Of a stretch of DNA of 43,908 nt, positions 17,979 to 26,427 are shown piece after piece. The notes under the pieces were generated by a model. The model worked only from the letters and a program-made list of their open reading frames with translations, was not told the origin of the DNA and searched no databases. The stretch is taken from contig NZ_BMRI01000022.1 of assembly GCF_014648555.1 (NCBI RefSeq), forward strand, positions 38,355-82,262. The letters run 5' to 3'. The position numbers and the translations under genes are program-made. Origin of the DNA: Kitasatospora griseola. Its GTDB lineage: Bacteria; Actinomycetota; Actinomycetes; Streptomycetales; Streptomycetaceae. Position 1 is the first letter of the stretch, and every line of letters begins with the position of its first letter.

Positions 17979-18845
17979 TCAGCCCTTGGCGGGAATGTAG
18001 TAGGGGCGGTTGTGGGCGGCCACGGGAGCCGACTGGTAGGTCCAGACGCCGGCGGCGCGGGAGCCGGCGAGGAGGTCGGTGAGGTGGCGGCCGACGCCGT
18101 CGGCGGGGTCGGTGACGGTGAGTCGGATCCGAGCGCGGGTGGTGTCGTCGAGCAGGTGGTACTGGTAGGGCTGGTAGACGTTCATCGGACCGGCGAGCAG
18201 GCCGCCCACCGGGTCGGTGCCGTAGCCGGTGATGGGGGTGTTGTTGACGGGCTCGGGGGTCAGGCCGGTCAGGTCGGCCTCGAAGGAGAACAGGGCACGG
18301 TCCTGGCGGTCGATGCCGGTACGGTCCTCGGTGAATCCGGCCTGTCGGCAGGTGACCGACCAAGTCCGGTGGTGCGTCGGGCCGTTGAGGGAGGGCATGG
18401 TGGTCTCGAACCACGCCGGGTACTTGGGTTCGGCGTAGAGCCTGCGGCCGGCGTCGATGGCGAGCGGGTTGTCGCACAGGACGTGGATGCGGGCGATGCC
18501 CAGGAGTTTGGTCTGGTCGAAGCCCCGCGCGTACTGCTCGTAGTCGACCTCCGGCAGGCGGCCGACGGCGCCTGCGGGGTGGGCGACGATGTTGACCTCG
18601 ATCTCCTGGGTGATGCCGCCGCCGTTCGGGTACTGGGCGAAGTAGAGCTGGTAGTTGAGCGAGACGCAGGCCCGCCCGTCGAAGTCCGCGGCGACCAGGT
18701 CGGGGTGGTGCTCGGCGAGGACTTCTCGGACGGGGCCCGGATCGGTCAGCCAGTCGAGGCCGATGTTGTGCAACGCTCCGTAGTGGAACGGCAGTTGGTA
18801 CGGCGCAGGGACGGGCGGCAGGGGCAGCGGCTGGTCCGGGCTCAT
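17979..18845 (-). CDS. Acetoacetate decarboxylase-like protein of unknown function
   Basis: A 288-residue protein, third in a tightly coupled operon. The ATG overlaps the preceding GMC gene's stop as ATGA (18842-18845), which fixes the start. The sequence suggests the acetoacetate decarboxylase-like fold: a mixed beta core with YFAQYPNGGGITQEIEVNIV and LAIDAGRRLYAEPKYPAWFE. The latter resembles the Gly-Arg-Glu-x-x-Gly-x-Pro-Lys segment that carries the Schiff-base lysine in true decarboxylases. Whether that lysine (here in EPKYP) is catalytic is unclear, as several family members are not decarboxylases. Together with the flavin dehydrogenase it may process the oxidised product. Family assignment is from motif memory and is moderate. 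Confidence 0.6.
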   Translation of the reverse strand: MSPDQPLPLPPVPAPYQLPFHYGALHNIGLDWLTDPGPVREVLAEHHPDLVAADFDGRACVSLNYQLYFAQYPNGGGITQEIEVNIVAHPAGAVGRLPEVDYEQYARGFDQTKLLGIARIHVLCDNPLAIDAGRRLYAEPKYPAWFETTMPSLNGPTHHRTWSVTCRQAGFTEDRTGIDRQDRALFSFEADLTGLTPEPVNNTPITGYGTDPVGGLLAGPMNVYQPYQYHLLDDTTRARIRLTVTDPADGVGRHLTDLLAGSRAAGVWTYQSAPVAAHNRPYYIPAKG

Positions 18846-20719
18846 CGGCGGTCGGCTCCTCGGAGTACGGGGTCGGCAGGGCCGCCCGGCCCGCGGACGG
18901 AGCCGGGGCGGCGGCGGGCGAGCAGGTCGCGGTGGATCTCGTCGCTGCTGCGCAGGGCGAGGGCGGCCATGGTCAGCGAAGGGTTGGAGGTGGCGACGGT
19001 GGGCATGCTGCCGCAACCGACGGCGTACAGGTTGGGGTGGTCCCAGCAGCGCTGCCACTCGTCGACCACGGAGGTCGCGGGCGAGTCGCCCATGATGTGG
19101 GTGCCCGCCCCGTGCCCGGCGCCCCGGTAGGCGTAGGACCGGCCCTCGTACTCGAAGTGGCCCGGCCAGGCCGGTCCCGCTTCGAAGCGGGTGTGGTCCT
19201 CGGCGCCGAGCAGGCCGAAGAGTTGGTCGGAGACGCTCTTCGCGGCGACGATGCCGCGTTTGACGTGGTCGGAAAGGTCGTAGTGGAGCACCGGGCGCGG
19301 GTTGCCCAGCGCGTCCCGGTGGCGGGGGTCGATGGTGACCCGGTTGGCCGGGTCGGCGTCCTGTTCCATCTCGAACTGGAACGCGAACTCCCGGCCGATC
19401 CGGTCGGCCAGGGTGCGCCGCAGTCGCGGGCCGAACAGGCCGCGGCCGTCCGGGCCGCCGCTGCGCAGGAGTTCGGCGACCCGGCCGTCCGGCGGGCCGA
19501 GCGCCCAGCTCCAGCCCCAGTTGCCGATCTCGATCCGGAACGGGGCGCGACGGGCCCTGGCCGCCCCGAAGCGGAAGCCCTCCAGGCCGGAGGTCGAACC
19601 GGGGCCCCGGTAGGGGCCGATCTGATGCGGCATCAGTCCCCAGGTCAGCAGAACCGGGTGGTCCATCAGGTTGCGCCCGACCTGGTCACTGCTGTTGGCC
19701 GCGCCGGAGGCCAGCAGCAGCCTCGCGTTCTCGATCGCGTGCGCGGCCAGTACGACGAGGTCGGCGTCGGCGGTGTGTGTGCTCACCGATGCGGGAGTGA
19801 CGGCGCCGTCGCGGCAGGCCCGGTACTCGACACCGGCGGCCCGGCCGTTGCCGGTGATCCGCACCCGGGTCACGACGGCCCGGGTGACCAGGGTGACCGA
19901 CGGGCCCCACCGGGCCTGGGTCCGCAGGGGCGTGTACTTGGCGCGGGACGGGCAGATCGGCACACAGCTGGCGTGGCCCTGGCACGGCCGCCCGGGGGCC
20001 GGCTCCCGGGGGTCGGCGTCCGGGTGGGGCAGTCCGTTGCGGGCGTGCGGCGTGGTGACGACCCGCAGCCGGGTCGGGCCCTGCGCGCCCGGGTCCTGCA
20101 CCGACCTGCCGTCCAGTGCCTTCGCCATCACCTCGTCCAGGTAGCTGCGCGGGATCGACCGCGTCGGGAACCGGTACCCGTCGGGGAACGGCAGGCCGAC
20201 GCCCTCACGCTGCTCGTCGACGTCGCCGGCCACCCCGAGCTCCCGTTCGGCGGCCCGATAGTACGGCTCCAGGTCTCCGTAGCCGATCGGCCAGCTCCGG
20301 CCGTACCCGAAGTCCGCGGCGCTGAAGTCCTCCGGGTGCATGCGCGGCGCGAGTCCCGTCCAGGCCAGCCCGGTGCCGCCGTTGGCCCGCAGGTATCCGC
20401 TGGCGTACGGCAGCGGGCCGCGCTGCACGAAGTACCCGTCCGAGCGGAACCCGCCGCCGGCCTCGCCGACGAGATCCGTCACGTCCGGCGAGGCGATCCA
20501 ATGACCGGATCGATAAGGAGAGTTGGGCACCTTTGCCAGGGCCGAACGGTAGGACTCCACCGCATCGAGATGGCCCTGCTCGGCATCGGGTGCGCCCTGG
20601 CCGGCCTCCAGGACCAGGACTCGCCAGCCCCGCGCACCGAGCTGCCCGGCGACCAGGGATCCGGCGAACCCGGCGCCGACCACGATCACGTCCCAGTGCC
20701 GCGCGCCCGGCGCGCTCAC
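18842..20719 (-). CDS. GMC-family FAD-dependent oxidoreductase
   Basis: A 625-residue flavoprotein dehydrogenase or oxidase. The N-terminus holds the FAD dinucleotide fold VVGAGFAGSLVAGQLGARGW followed by VLVLEAG. GMC features follow: YLRANGGTGLAWTGLAPRM, CVPICPSRAKYTPLRTQARW (a cysteine-containing stretch shared with sugar/gluconate dehydrogenase large subunits), DADLVVLAAHAIENARLLL, GRNLMDHP and the C-terminal GAGTHIMGDSPATSVV with ATSNPSLTMAALALRSSDEI. A small-subunit gene is fused to it by a GTGA overlap (20716-20719), fixing a GTG start. This suggests a two-subunit dehydrogenase acting on a sugar or alcohol. There is no signal peptide or cytochrome subunit, so the electron acceptor is unknown. 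Confidence 0.88.
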   Translation of the reverse strand: MSAPGARHWDVIVVGAGFAGSLVAGQLGARGWRVLVLEAGQGAPDAEQGHLDAVESYRSALAKVPNSPYRSGHWIASPDVTDLVGEAGGGFRSDGYFVQRGPLPYASGYLRANGGTGLAWTGLAPRMHPEDFSAADFGYGRSWPIGYGDLEPYYRAAERELGVAGDVDEQREGVGLPFPDGYRFPTRSIPRSYLDEVMAKALDGRSVQDPGAQGPTRLRVVTTPHARNGLPHPDADPREPAPGRPCQGHASCVPICPSRAKYTPLRTQARWGPSVTLVTRAVVTRVRITGNGRAAGVEYRACRDGAVTPASVSTHTADADLVVLAAHAIENARLLLASGAANSSDQVGRNLMDHPVLLTWGLMPHQIGPYRGPGSTSGLEGFRFGAARARRAPFRIEIGNWGWSWALGPPDGRVAELLRSGGPDGRGLFGPRLRRTLADRIGREFAFQFEMEQDADPANRVTIDPRHRDALGNPRPVLHYDLSDHVKRGIVAAKSVSDQLFGLLGAEDHTRFEAGPAWPGHFEYEGRSYAYRGAGHGAGTHIMGDSPATSVVDEWQRCWDHPNLYAVGCGSMPTVATSNPSLTMAALALRSSDEIHRDLLARRRPGSVRGPGGPADPVLRGADRR

Positions 20720-21132
20720 CACTGCTCCACCGATGCGGCGTTCGCGTCGCTTGCGGCTCCGAAGGGCGGCGCGGCGGACCAACTGCCGTGCCCCTGCGCC
20801 ACCGTGCCCGGCGCGTGCCCGTGGAAGGTCCGCCACACCAGGCCTTCGGCGTAGGCGCGCGACGAGACCACGAAGGGCTCCCTGTCCGACAGCCCGGGCC
20901 ATGCCCCGAGGTACCACAGGTGGGCCACGGCCCGGGCCAACTCCCGTACCGGCTCCCGGAGGAGCTCCGCCGAGCCACCGGCCGCCGCGGCCTCCAGCCG
21001 GCCGAGCCGCTCCGCGCCCGCCCGTTCCAGCACCACGGCCCGATAGTCATCCGCCATACCGGTCGCGCGCAGTTCCTCGGCACTGAAGCCGGTCAGCTCC
21101 ACCGACACCGCGATGAACCGATCGACAGCCAC
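20716..21132 (-). CDS. Small subunit of FAD-dependent sugar/sorbitol dehydrogenase-like complex
   Basis: A 138-residue protein directly before and overlapping the GMC gene. It resembles the small subunit family of membrane FAD-dependent sorbitol/fructose dehydrogenases: FIAVSVELTGFSAEELRATG near the start, LARAVAHLWYLGAWPG in the middle, and YAEGLVWRTFHGHAPGTVAQ followed by GHGSWSAAPPF near the end, where family members have a Gly-Tyr-Trp-x-x-Pro-Pro motif. These subunits usually stabilise or export the flavoprotein; here no twin-arginine signal is visible. The GTG at 21132 is preferred because GGGGGCGG precedes it. An in-frame GTG about 24 bases upstream has weaker support. Confidence 0.7.
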   Translation of the reverse strand: MAVDRFIAVSVELTGFSAEELRATGMADDYRAVVLERAGAERLGRLEAAAAGGSAELLREPVRELARAVAHLWYLGAWPGLSDREPFVVSSRAYAEGLVWRTFHGHAPGTVAQGHGSWSAAPPFGAASDANAASVEQW

Positions 21133-21606
21133 AGTCCGCCCCCATTGATCACCATGCACATGACGCCAATGCCGCCGTGATCCTTCCTCGGGCCGGCCAC
21201 GATCATGCGCACCCTCGCGAATCGGCCGGATCACACCGCCGCCGGCACACGGCGTGCGCCACGACCCGCGCGCCGCCCCCGCACCCCGCGCGCCCCGACC
21301 GGTGTTCACAGGAGAGCCCGGGCCAGGACCCCGCACCGCCGGCGCCGGGAACACCGCCACCAGCCGCGGCCGCCAGCACCAGGGCAAGGAGCACGACACG
21401 GGCAAGGCTTCCGGCGGCGAATTCGTTCGGGCCCGTCCGGCTCGCCGTCTCGGCCTCGTCGCCGATGTGCGCGATCCTGGACTCGATGAGCCCGAGCCGC
21501 CGATTCGCGCCCGCTCGGACGGCCGCGGTCCTGTCGTGACCGATCACGCGCCGCGACACCGGCACATCGGGCGCCACCGGCGACCCGAGCGGAGGTCATA
21601 CGGCTG
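21133..21606. other. Divergent region between the redox operon and nuoD2
   Basis: This region carries the promoters of both flanking transcription units. A possible small minus-strand membrane-protein frame (21203-21577) lies inside. The nuoD2 ribosome binding site GGAGG is near 21591. I see no further clear element. Confidence 0.5.
21203..21577 (-). CDS. Possible small membrane protein
   Basis: A 124-residue frame starting at GTG with strongly G/C-rich third positions over its first 90 codons. It has a charged N-terminal half ([20 protein letters not shown]) followed by a hydrophobic segment ([20 protein letters not shown]). The rest is Arg/Cys-rich and less natural. There is no clear ribosome binding site and no family match that I recognise. 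It overlaps the upstream region of nuoD2. Confidence 0.25.
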   Translation of the reverse strand: MAPDVPVSRRVIGHDRTAAVRAGANRRLGLIESRIAHIGDEAETASRTGPNEFAAGSLARVVLLALVLAAAAGGGVPGAGGAGSWPGLSCEHRSGRAGCGGGARVVAHAVCRRRCDPADSRGCA

Positions 21607-22938
21607 ATGAGCGGCAGCGAGCAGGAGTCGTCAGGAGCGCGGGACACCACCGAGGGCCGCGTCTACACCGTCACCGGCAGTGGCTGGGGCGAGGTGGTCG
21701 ACGCCGTCGCGCAGGCCGACGACGAGCGGATCATCGTGAACATGGGGCCGCAGCACCCGTCCACGCACGGCGTGCTGCGGCTGATCCTGGAGATCGACGG
21801 TGAGACGGTGAAACAGGCCCGTTGCGGTATCGGCTACCTGCACACCGGCATCGAGAAGAACATGGAGTTCCGCAACTGGGTGCAGGGCACGACCTTCGTG
21901 ACCCGGATGGACTACCTGATGCCGCTGTTCAACGAGACCGCCTACTGCCTGGGGGTGGAGAGGCTGCTCGGCATCACCGAACAGATCCCGGAGCGGGCCG
22001 ACGTCATCCGGGTGCTGATGATGGAGCTCAACCGGATCTCCTCGCACCTGGTGGCGCTGGCCGCCGGCGGGATGGAGATCGGCTCCACCACGCTGATGGT
22101 CTACGGCTTCCGGGACCGCGAGGTCGTTCTCGACATCCTCGAACTGGTCACCGGCCTGCGCATGAACCACGGCTACGTCCGGCCGGGCGGCGTGGTGCAG
22201 GACCTGCCTGCCGACGCCGTCGACAAGATCCGCGAGGGCGTGAAGCTGCTGCGCTCGCGGATGCACGAGTACAACAAACTGGCGACCAGGAACCCGGCCT
22301 TCAAGGCCCGACTGGTCGACGTCGGCCACCTGGACCTGGCCGGCTGCCTGGCGCTGGGTGCCACCGGGCCGATCCTGCGGGCCACCGGGTTGCCGCACGA
22401 CCTGCGCAAGTCCGACCCCTACTGCGGCTACGAGAACTACGAGTTCGAGGTCGCGACGGCCGACACCGCGGACGCCTACGGGCGGTTCCTGATCCGGCTG
22501 GAGGAGATGCGCCAGTCGCTGCGGATCGTCGAGCAGTGCCTGGAGAAGCTGGCCCCCGGCCCGGTCATGGTGGGCGACAAGAAGATCGCCTGGCCCGCCC
22601 AACTGGCGCTCGGCCCGGACGGGTTGGGCAACTCGCTCGACCACATCCGGAAGATCATGGGCGAGTCCATGGAGGCGCTGATCCACCACTTCAAGCTGGT
22701 GACGGAGGGATTCCGGGTCCCGGCCGGCCAGGCCTACGCGGCGGTCGAGTCCGCCAGGGGCGAGCTGGGCGCGCACGTCGTCTCCGACGGCGGCACGCGG
22801 CCGTACCGGGTGCACTTCCGCGACCCGAGCTTCACCAACCTCCAGTCGATGGCGGCGATGTGCGAGGGCGGCATGCTCGCGGACGTCATCGTCGCGGTGG
22901 CGAGCATCGACCCGGTGATGGGAGGCGTGGACCGGTGA
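21607..22938 (+). CDS. nuoD2: Stand-alone NADH-quinone oxidoreductase subunit D paralogue
   Basis: A 443-residue homologue of the 49-kDa subunit of respiratory complex I, which forms the quinone site with NuoB. Conserved parts are present: [68 protein letters not shown] and the C-terminal [20 protein letters not shown]. The protein looks full length, but no other nuo gene is near, so it is a second copy outside a nuo operon, as seen in several streptomycetes. The ATG at 21607 follows a GGAGG site. It may replace the main NuoD under some condition or work with another partial complex. It ends at a strong hairpin. Confidence 0.92.
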   Translation: MSGSEQESSGARDTTEGRVYTVTGSGWGEVVDAVAQADDERIIVNMGPQHPSTHGVLRLILEIDGETVKQARCGIGYLHTGIEKNMEFRNWVQGTTFVTRMDYLMPLFNETAYCLGVERLLGITEQIPERADVIRVLMMELNRISSHLVALAAGGMEIGSTTLMVYGFRDREVVLDILELVTGLRMNHGYVRPGGVVQDLPADAVDKIREGVKLLRSRMHEYNKLATRNPAFKARLVDVGHLDLAGCLALGATGPILRATGLPHDLRKSDPYCGYENYEFEVATADTADAYGRFLIRLEEMRQSLRIVEQCLEKLAPGPVMVGDKKIAWPAQLALGPDGLGNSLDHIRKIMGESMEALIHHFKLVTEGFRVPAGQAYAAVESARGELGAHVVSDGGTRPYRVHFRDPSFTNLQSMAAMCEGGMLADVIVAVASIDPVMGGVDR

Positions 22939-22971
22939 GCACGGCCGCGTGTTCCTGACCGCATCCGGCCC

Positions 22972-23007
22972 GGGGGCGCCCGCCGACGGCCGGCGTCGGG
23001 CGCCCCC
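22972..23007. terminator. Stem-loop between convergent nuoD2 and the adenylating enzyme gene
   Basis: GGGGGCGCCCG at 22972-22982 pairs perfectly with its complement at 22997-23007 around a 14-base loop. It sits 34 bases after the nuoD2 stop and 30 bases after the minus-strand stop, so it probably acts in both directions and marks the left edge of the polyketide cluster. Confidence 0.7.
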
Positions 23008-23037
23008 TGCGACCCGCCGTCGCCGTGGGGCGACGGT

Positions 23038-24132
23038 TCAGTAGAGGCCCTCGGGGGACGAGCTGGCGATCTGGAGGGGGCGGACGTTGGCGACGCCGTC
23101 GGTGGGCCAGCGGTCGGTCGGGTGACGGAGGGCCTGGTCGCGTTCCAGGATGTTGGGGAGGAAGAGGTCCTCGTGGAGGACGGTGAGCCGGACCTGGCCG
23201 ACCGCGCCGGGGGCGACCTGGGTCGAGGGGTCGGCCTTGTCGACCACCGCCATGGTGACCTGCGGGTAGTTCGGGACGTAGCTGATCAGTTCGCCGTCCC
23301 GCTCGATGTCCAGGCAGGCCGCGTTGCCGAAGGTGTTGCCGTAGGTCAGCCCGCAGATCCCGCCCTGCAGGGCGGCGGTGAAGGTCCGGTACATGTCGGC
23401 GCTGATCTGGGTACCGCTCAGGCGTACGCCGTCGAGGGCGGCGACCAGGTCGGGCCGGCGCTGGCGGAGGGCCTGGAAGAGGGCCGGGGTGGTGTTGACG
23501 TAGTGGACCCGGCCCGGCGCGAGGACGTCGGCGATCTGCTCCAGCAGGTGGGTGGTGTAGTCGCCGACCTCGGAGAGGCGTCCCGCCCGGATCAGGCGCT
23601 TCACCCACCGGGGGTCCATGTCCACGGCGTACACCTGGCCGGCGTGGAGTTCGGAGACCTCGTGGACGCCGTTCCCGATCAGGTGCGGTCCGGTGGGGGT
23701 GGCCTGCAGCCAGGTGCGGCCCGGCGCGAAGCCCTCCCGGACGAAGGACCAGCGGCGCCAGAGCGCCCGGTGCCGCAGCATGTCGGGGGTGTAGAACGCC
23801 CGGCAGGGGGTGCCGGTGGTGCCCCCGGAGTCCCAGACCCGGCCGACGAGCGGCCTGGGCACCGCCAGCGGGACGAGGTCCGCGGGGTCCTCCGTGCGCA
23901 GCCGGTCGAGCGGGAACGGGCCGAAGGCCACGAGCTCGTCGTAGCGGGTGATGTCGCGCGGGTCGAAGTCCAGCCGGGGGGCCTGCGCGAGCCAGTAGGG
24001 GCTTCCGGACACCGGGTCGAAGTGCCGCCGGACCACGGTGCGGGTCCACTCGTCGAGGTCGGTGTCCAGCCAGCGCGCGATCTGGGCGTCCGCGTCCGGG
24101 TCGGCGCCGGTGGCGGCGGTGGCGGCGGTCAC
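23038..24132 (-). CDS. Short adenylate-forming enzyme, candidate fumarate-activating ligase
   Basis: A 364-residue member of the adenylate-forming superfamily, nearest in style to phenylacetate-CoA ligase/phenazine-type (EhpF-like) proteins. The phosphate loop is DSGGTTGTPCRAFYT, the adenine motif lies around CGLTYGNTFGN, and LISYVPNYPQVTMAVVDKAD follows. The C-terminal subdomain with its catalytic lysine appears to be missing or very short: the chain ends after WPTDGVANVRPLQI. It may thus make an acyl-AMP for direct transfer and not a CoA thioester. The GTG start overlaps the upstream gene's stop as GTGA (24129-24132). In bafilomycin-type clusters a fumarate-adenylating enzyme pairs with a fumaryltransferase, and this pair fits that role. 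The substrate is inference. Confidence 0.7.
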   Translation of the reverse strand: MTAATAATGADPDADAQIARWLDTDLDEWTRTVVRRHFDPVSGSPYWLAQAPRLDFDPRDITRYDELVAFGPFPLDRLRTEDPADLVPLAVPRPLVGRVWDSGGTTGTPCRAFYTPDMLRHRALWRRWSFVREGFAPGRTWLQATPTGPHLIGNGVHEVSELHAGQVYAVDMDPRWVKRLIRAGRLSEVGDYTTHLLEQIADVLAPGRVHYVNTTPALFQALRQRRPDLVAALDGVRLSGTQISADMYRTFTAALQGGICGLTYGNTFGNAACLDIERDGELISYVPNYPQVTMAVVDKADPSTQVAPGAVGQVRLTVLHEDLFLPNILERDQALRHPTDRWPTDGVANVRPLQIASSSPEGLY

Positions 24133-25091
24133 GACAGGGCCGGGGCGCCGGTGAGGTCGATGCCGAGCTCGTAGGCGGTGGTCAGGGCCTGCTCGACGTG
24201 CTCGGGCCGCTCGATGTGCACCACCGGGAAGGGGAACGCCAGGATGCCCTCGGGAATCGAGGGGCCCATCACCAGCCCGAGCTGCACGCCCTGCTCCTTC
24301 ATCCCGGTGTAGACGTCGACCAGGCTGATCGGGTCCGTGGAGTTGCGCTGGAAGAGGTCCTTGACGTCGTCGGCGGTGCGCAGGACCTTGGACTCCAGGC
24401 AGGACAGCAGGGGGATCTCGGGGGCGCTGAAGGGGATCGCGTCGATCCGCGGGGCCATGAAGTCGCGGTAGGGCCGGCGCAGCGGGGTGTGGACGGCGAT
24501 GGTGCGGCCGGGGAGCGGGACGACCGTTCCCGGCGGGGCCTCGGCGGCGAGCGCGCCGAGCGCTTCGGCGTGGCCGGCGAGCATCATGATGCGCTTGGTG
24601 CCGTCGACCGTGGGGCCGAAGTCGCCCGCCAGGTAGACGCCGGGGACGTTCTCGCCGGGGTGGGCGGGGGCGCCGTCGGCGAGGGAGCCGAAGGCGATGG
24701 CTATGCCCTGCTGCGGGTCGTCGGCGGGCGGTTCCGGGGTGTCGCGGGATCCGGCCAGCATCTCGAACAGCTCCCGCCGCCCCAGCGATCCGGCGAGGCA
24801 GCTGGCGGTCATCGCGCCGAGGCTGAGGCCGCCGATGGCCGCGGGGCGCAGGTTGAACGAGGCGAGCAGGTCGTGGACGCCGATCGCGAGGGCGGCTTCG
24901 CGGACCGTGCCGACGCTCTGGCGCTCCTCCTGGGCGGTCGGGAGGTCCTCCTCCAGGATCTGTCCGACCGTCAGCCCGGTCCACGCGGAGACCTGCTCGT
25001 ACCAGCCCTGCACGACCTCGTAGGTCCGGTAGAGCTCCAGGCCGTGCGGCTCGGTCCCGACGCCGCCGCCGAACAGGTACCCCAGACTCAT
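24129..25091 (-). CDS. Malonyltransferase-fold acyltransferase, candidate fumaryltransferase
   Basis: A 320-residue protein of the acyl-carrier-protein S-malonyltransferase (FabD/trans-AT) fold. It opens with SLGYLFGGGVG, where the usual family Phe-Pro-Gly-Gln-Gly is absent, and carries GLSLGAMTASCLAGSLGR as nucleophile elbow (GLSLG for the usual GHSxG, so the histidine next to the serine is lost). It continues with PLLSCLESKVLRTADDVKDL and PVVHIERPEHVEQAL. The expected active-site arginine segment is not evident, arguing against a malonyl substrate. ATG 25091 follows AGGAG. It is coupled to the adenylating enzyme by a GTGA overlap, so the pair probably activates and transfers one acyl group, possibly fumarate, to the finished macrolide. 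Confidence 0.7.
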   Translation of the reverse strand: MSLGYLFGGGVGTEPHGLELYRTYEVVQGWYEQVSAWTGLTVGQILEEDLPTAQEERQSVGTVREAALAIGVHDLLASFNLRPAAIGGLSLGAMTASCLAGSLGRRELFEMLAGSRDTPEPPADDPQQGIAIAFGSLADGAPAHPGENVPGVYLAGDFGPTVDGTKRIMMLAGHAEALGALAAEAPPGTVVPLPGRTIAVHTPLRRPYRDFMAPRIDAIPFSAPEIPLLSCLESKVLRTADDVKDLFQRNSTDPISLVDVYTGMKEQGVQLGLVMGPSIPEGILAFPFPVVHIERPEHVEQALTTAYELGIDLTGAPALS

Positions 25092-25556
25092 GACAGCTCC
25101 TGTGAATTGGTGTGAAAGGAGGGAACGGTGGTGCGGCTGGGGCGTAGTGCGGCAGAAGTGAACCGCACAATGCCGCAGAATCCGGCGTCCGACGGACGCT
25201 CGGCAACGTGTCTCGCGATGCGATATCGAGACGATATCCGGATCTGGGAAAATCCCCGGCAACACAGTGGCGGAGGGTATTCACCTCATTCGGAAGGGAT
25301 TTTCCCGGCCCGCACTCCGGGGCTCCCGCGACGGGGGACGGAGGAACGGCGCACCTCTCCCTCTTCCGGGAATCGAGGAATTCCGGGAGAACGCGAGGTG
25401 GCCGGATCCTGACGCCGGGCACCCCGAGGGAGTGCGCCCGGGAAGCCGGCGCGGGCCGGTTTCCCGGCCTGGAAGCGGCGAATCAGCCCGGCCCGACCTG
25501 CTCGGAGGTCGCCGACGGCGCCACTCCCCGACCCCCCTCCCTCGCCGTCCGTGCTG
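25092..25556. other. Intergenic region upstream of the acyltransferase pair
   Basis: No gene is supported. GC content drops around 25,200-25,320. This should hold the minus-strand promoter for the acyltransferase/ligase pair, including the 11-base-spaced repeats at 25221-25238, and the terminator region of the thioesterase gene. Confidence 0.55.
25221..25238 (-). promoter_or_regulatory. SARP-like heptamer direct repeats
   Basis: CGATATC occurs at 25221-25227 and 25232-25238, an exact 7-base direct repeat with 11-base period and a 4-base spacer. This is the geometry bound by SARP activators. It lies 130 bases before the acyltransferase start in a cluster that encodes a SARP. The sequence does not match a fixed consensus, as these differ between SARPs. 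Each copy also contains the palindrome GATATC. Confidence 0.45.
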
Positions 25557-26318
25557 TCAGGCGCGCAGCGCGCCGGTGAGGTGGTCGCGGAGCACGGCGG
25601 TCACCTCGTCCGCCCGGCTGGTGAGGTAGAAGTGCCCGCCGGGGAAGACCTTGAGGTCGAACGCGGCCGTCGTGCGGTCGCGCCAGCGGGCGGCCTCGGG
25701 GACCGGCGCCCAGTGGTCCTGGTCCCCCACCAGGGCGGTGACCGGGCAGCTGACCGCGGCGTCGCGGTCGGCGCGGTAGGCCCCCACCGCGCGGTAGTCG
25801 CCGCGCAGCGCGGGCAGCACCATCCCCAGCAGTTCCTCGTCCTCCAGGAGCCGGGCGTCGGTGCCGCTCATGGCCTTGAGCTCGGCCACGATGCCCGCGT
25901 CGTCGACCGGGTGGGAGGCGTCGGGCCGGTCCGCGGACGGCCCCTTGCGGCCGGAGAGGAAGAGGTGGTCGATCCGGCCGCCCGCGCGCTCGATCCGCCG
26001 GGCCACCTCGAAGGCGACGAGCGCGCCCATGCTGTGCCCGAAGAGGGTCAGGGGGAGGTCGTCCCAGCGGCGCAGCGCTTCGTGCACCTCGTCGGCCACC
26101 CGGTGCAGGTCGTGGATGCCGGCCTCCTCCCGACGGTCCTGCCGGCCGGGGTACTGCACGGCCAGGACGTCGACCGGGCCGTGCAGTGCGGCGGACACCG
26201 GGAAGTAGAAACTCGCCGAGCCGCCGGCGTGCGGAAAGCAGACCAGTCGGCGCGCGGCCGTCGGCGAGGGATGGAAGCGACGGCACCACAGGTCGCTGTC
26301 CAAAGAGAGGGAGGTCAT
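25557..26318 (-). CDS. Type II thioesterase
   Basis: A 253-residue alpha/beta hydrolase that removes aberrant or decarboxylated acyl groups from PKS carrier proteins and so keeps the assembly line running. Visible features are CFPHAGGSASFYFPVS near the N-terminus, the nucleophile elbow LFGHSMGALVAFEVAR, the aspartate region ALVGDQDHWAPVP and the histidine in FPGGHFYLTSRADEV. Length is typical of editing thioesterases and differs from the chain-releasing domain fused to the last PKS. The ATG at 26318 has AAAGG upstream. It stands alone on the minus strand, divergent from the SARP gene. Confidence 0.93.
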   Translation of the reverse strand: MTSLSLDSDLWCRRFHPSPTAARRLVCFPHAGGSASFYFPVSAALHGPVDVLAVQYPGRQDRREEAGIHDLHRVADEVHEALRRWDDLPLTLFGHSMGALVAFEVARRIERAGGRIDHLFLSGRKGPSADRPDASHPVDDAGIVAELKAMSGTDARLLEDEELLGMVLPALRGDYRAVGAYRADRDAAVSCPVTALVGDQDHWAPVPEAARWRDRTTAAFDLKVFPGGHFYLTSRADEVTAVLRDHLTGALRA

Positions 26319-26419
26319 GTCGGCCTTTCATTCTCTTCTCGAAATCCGCGCAGTGCCGACGGGCGGGGTGTGGTGATCGGGCAGGACATCCTTCGCACCG
26401 GCGGGCCGTCTCGTGCGCG

Positions 26420-26427
26420 CTTATACA
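26420..26427 (-). promoter_or_regulatory. Possible extended -10 element of the thioesterase gene
   Basis: The minus strand reads TGTATAAG, an extended -10-like sequence, about 100 bases before the thioesterase start. No good -35 hexamer lies at the normal distance. Two CGATC-containing motifs about 10 bases apart stand upstream where an activator would bind. Confidence 0.35.
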
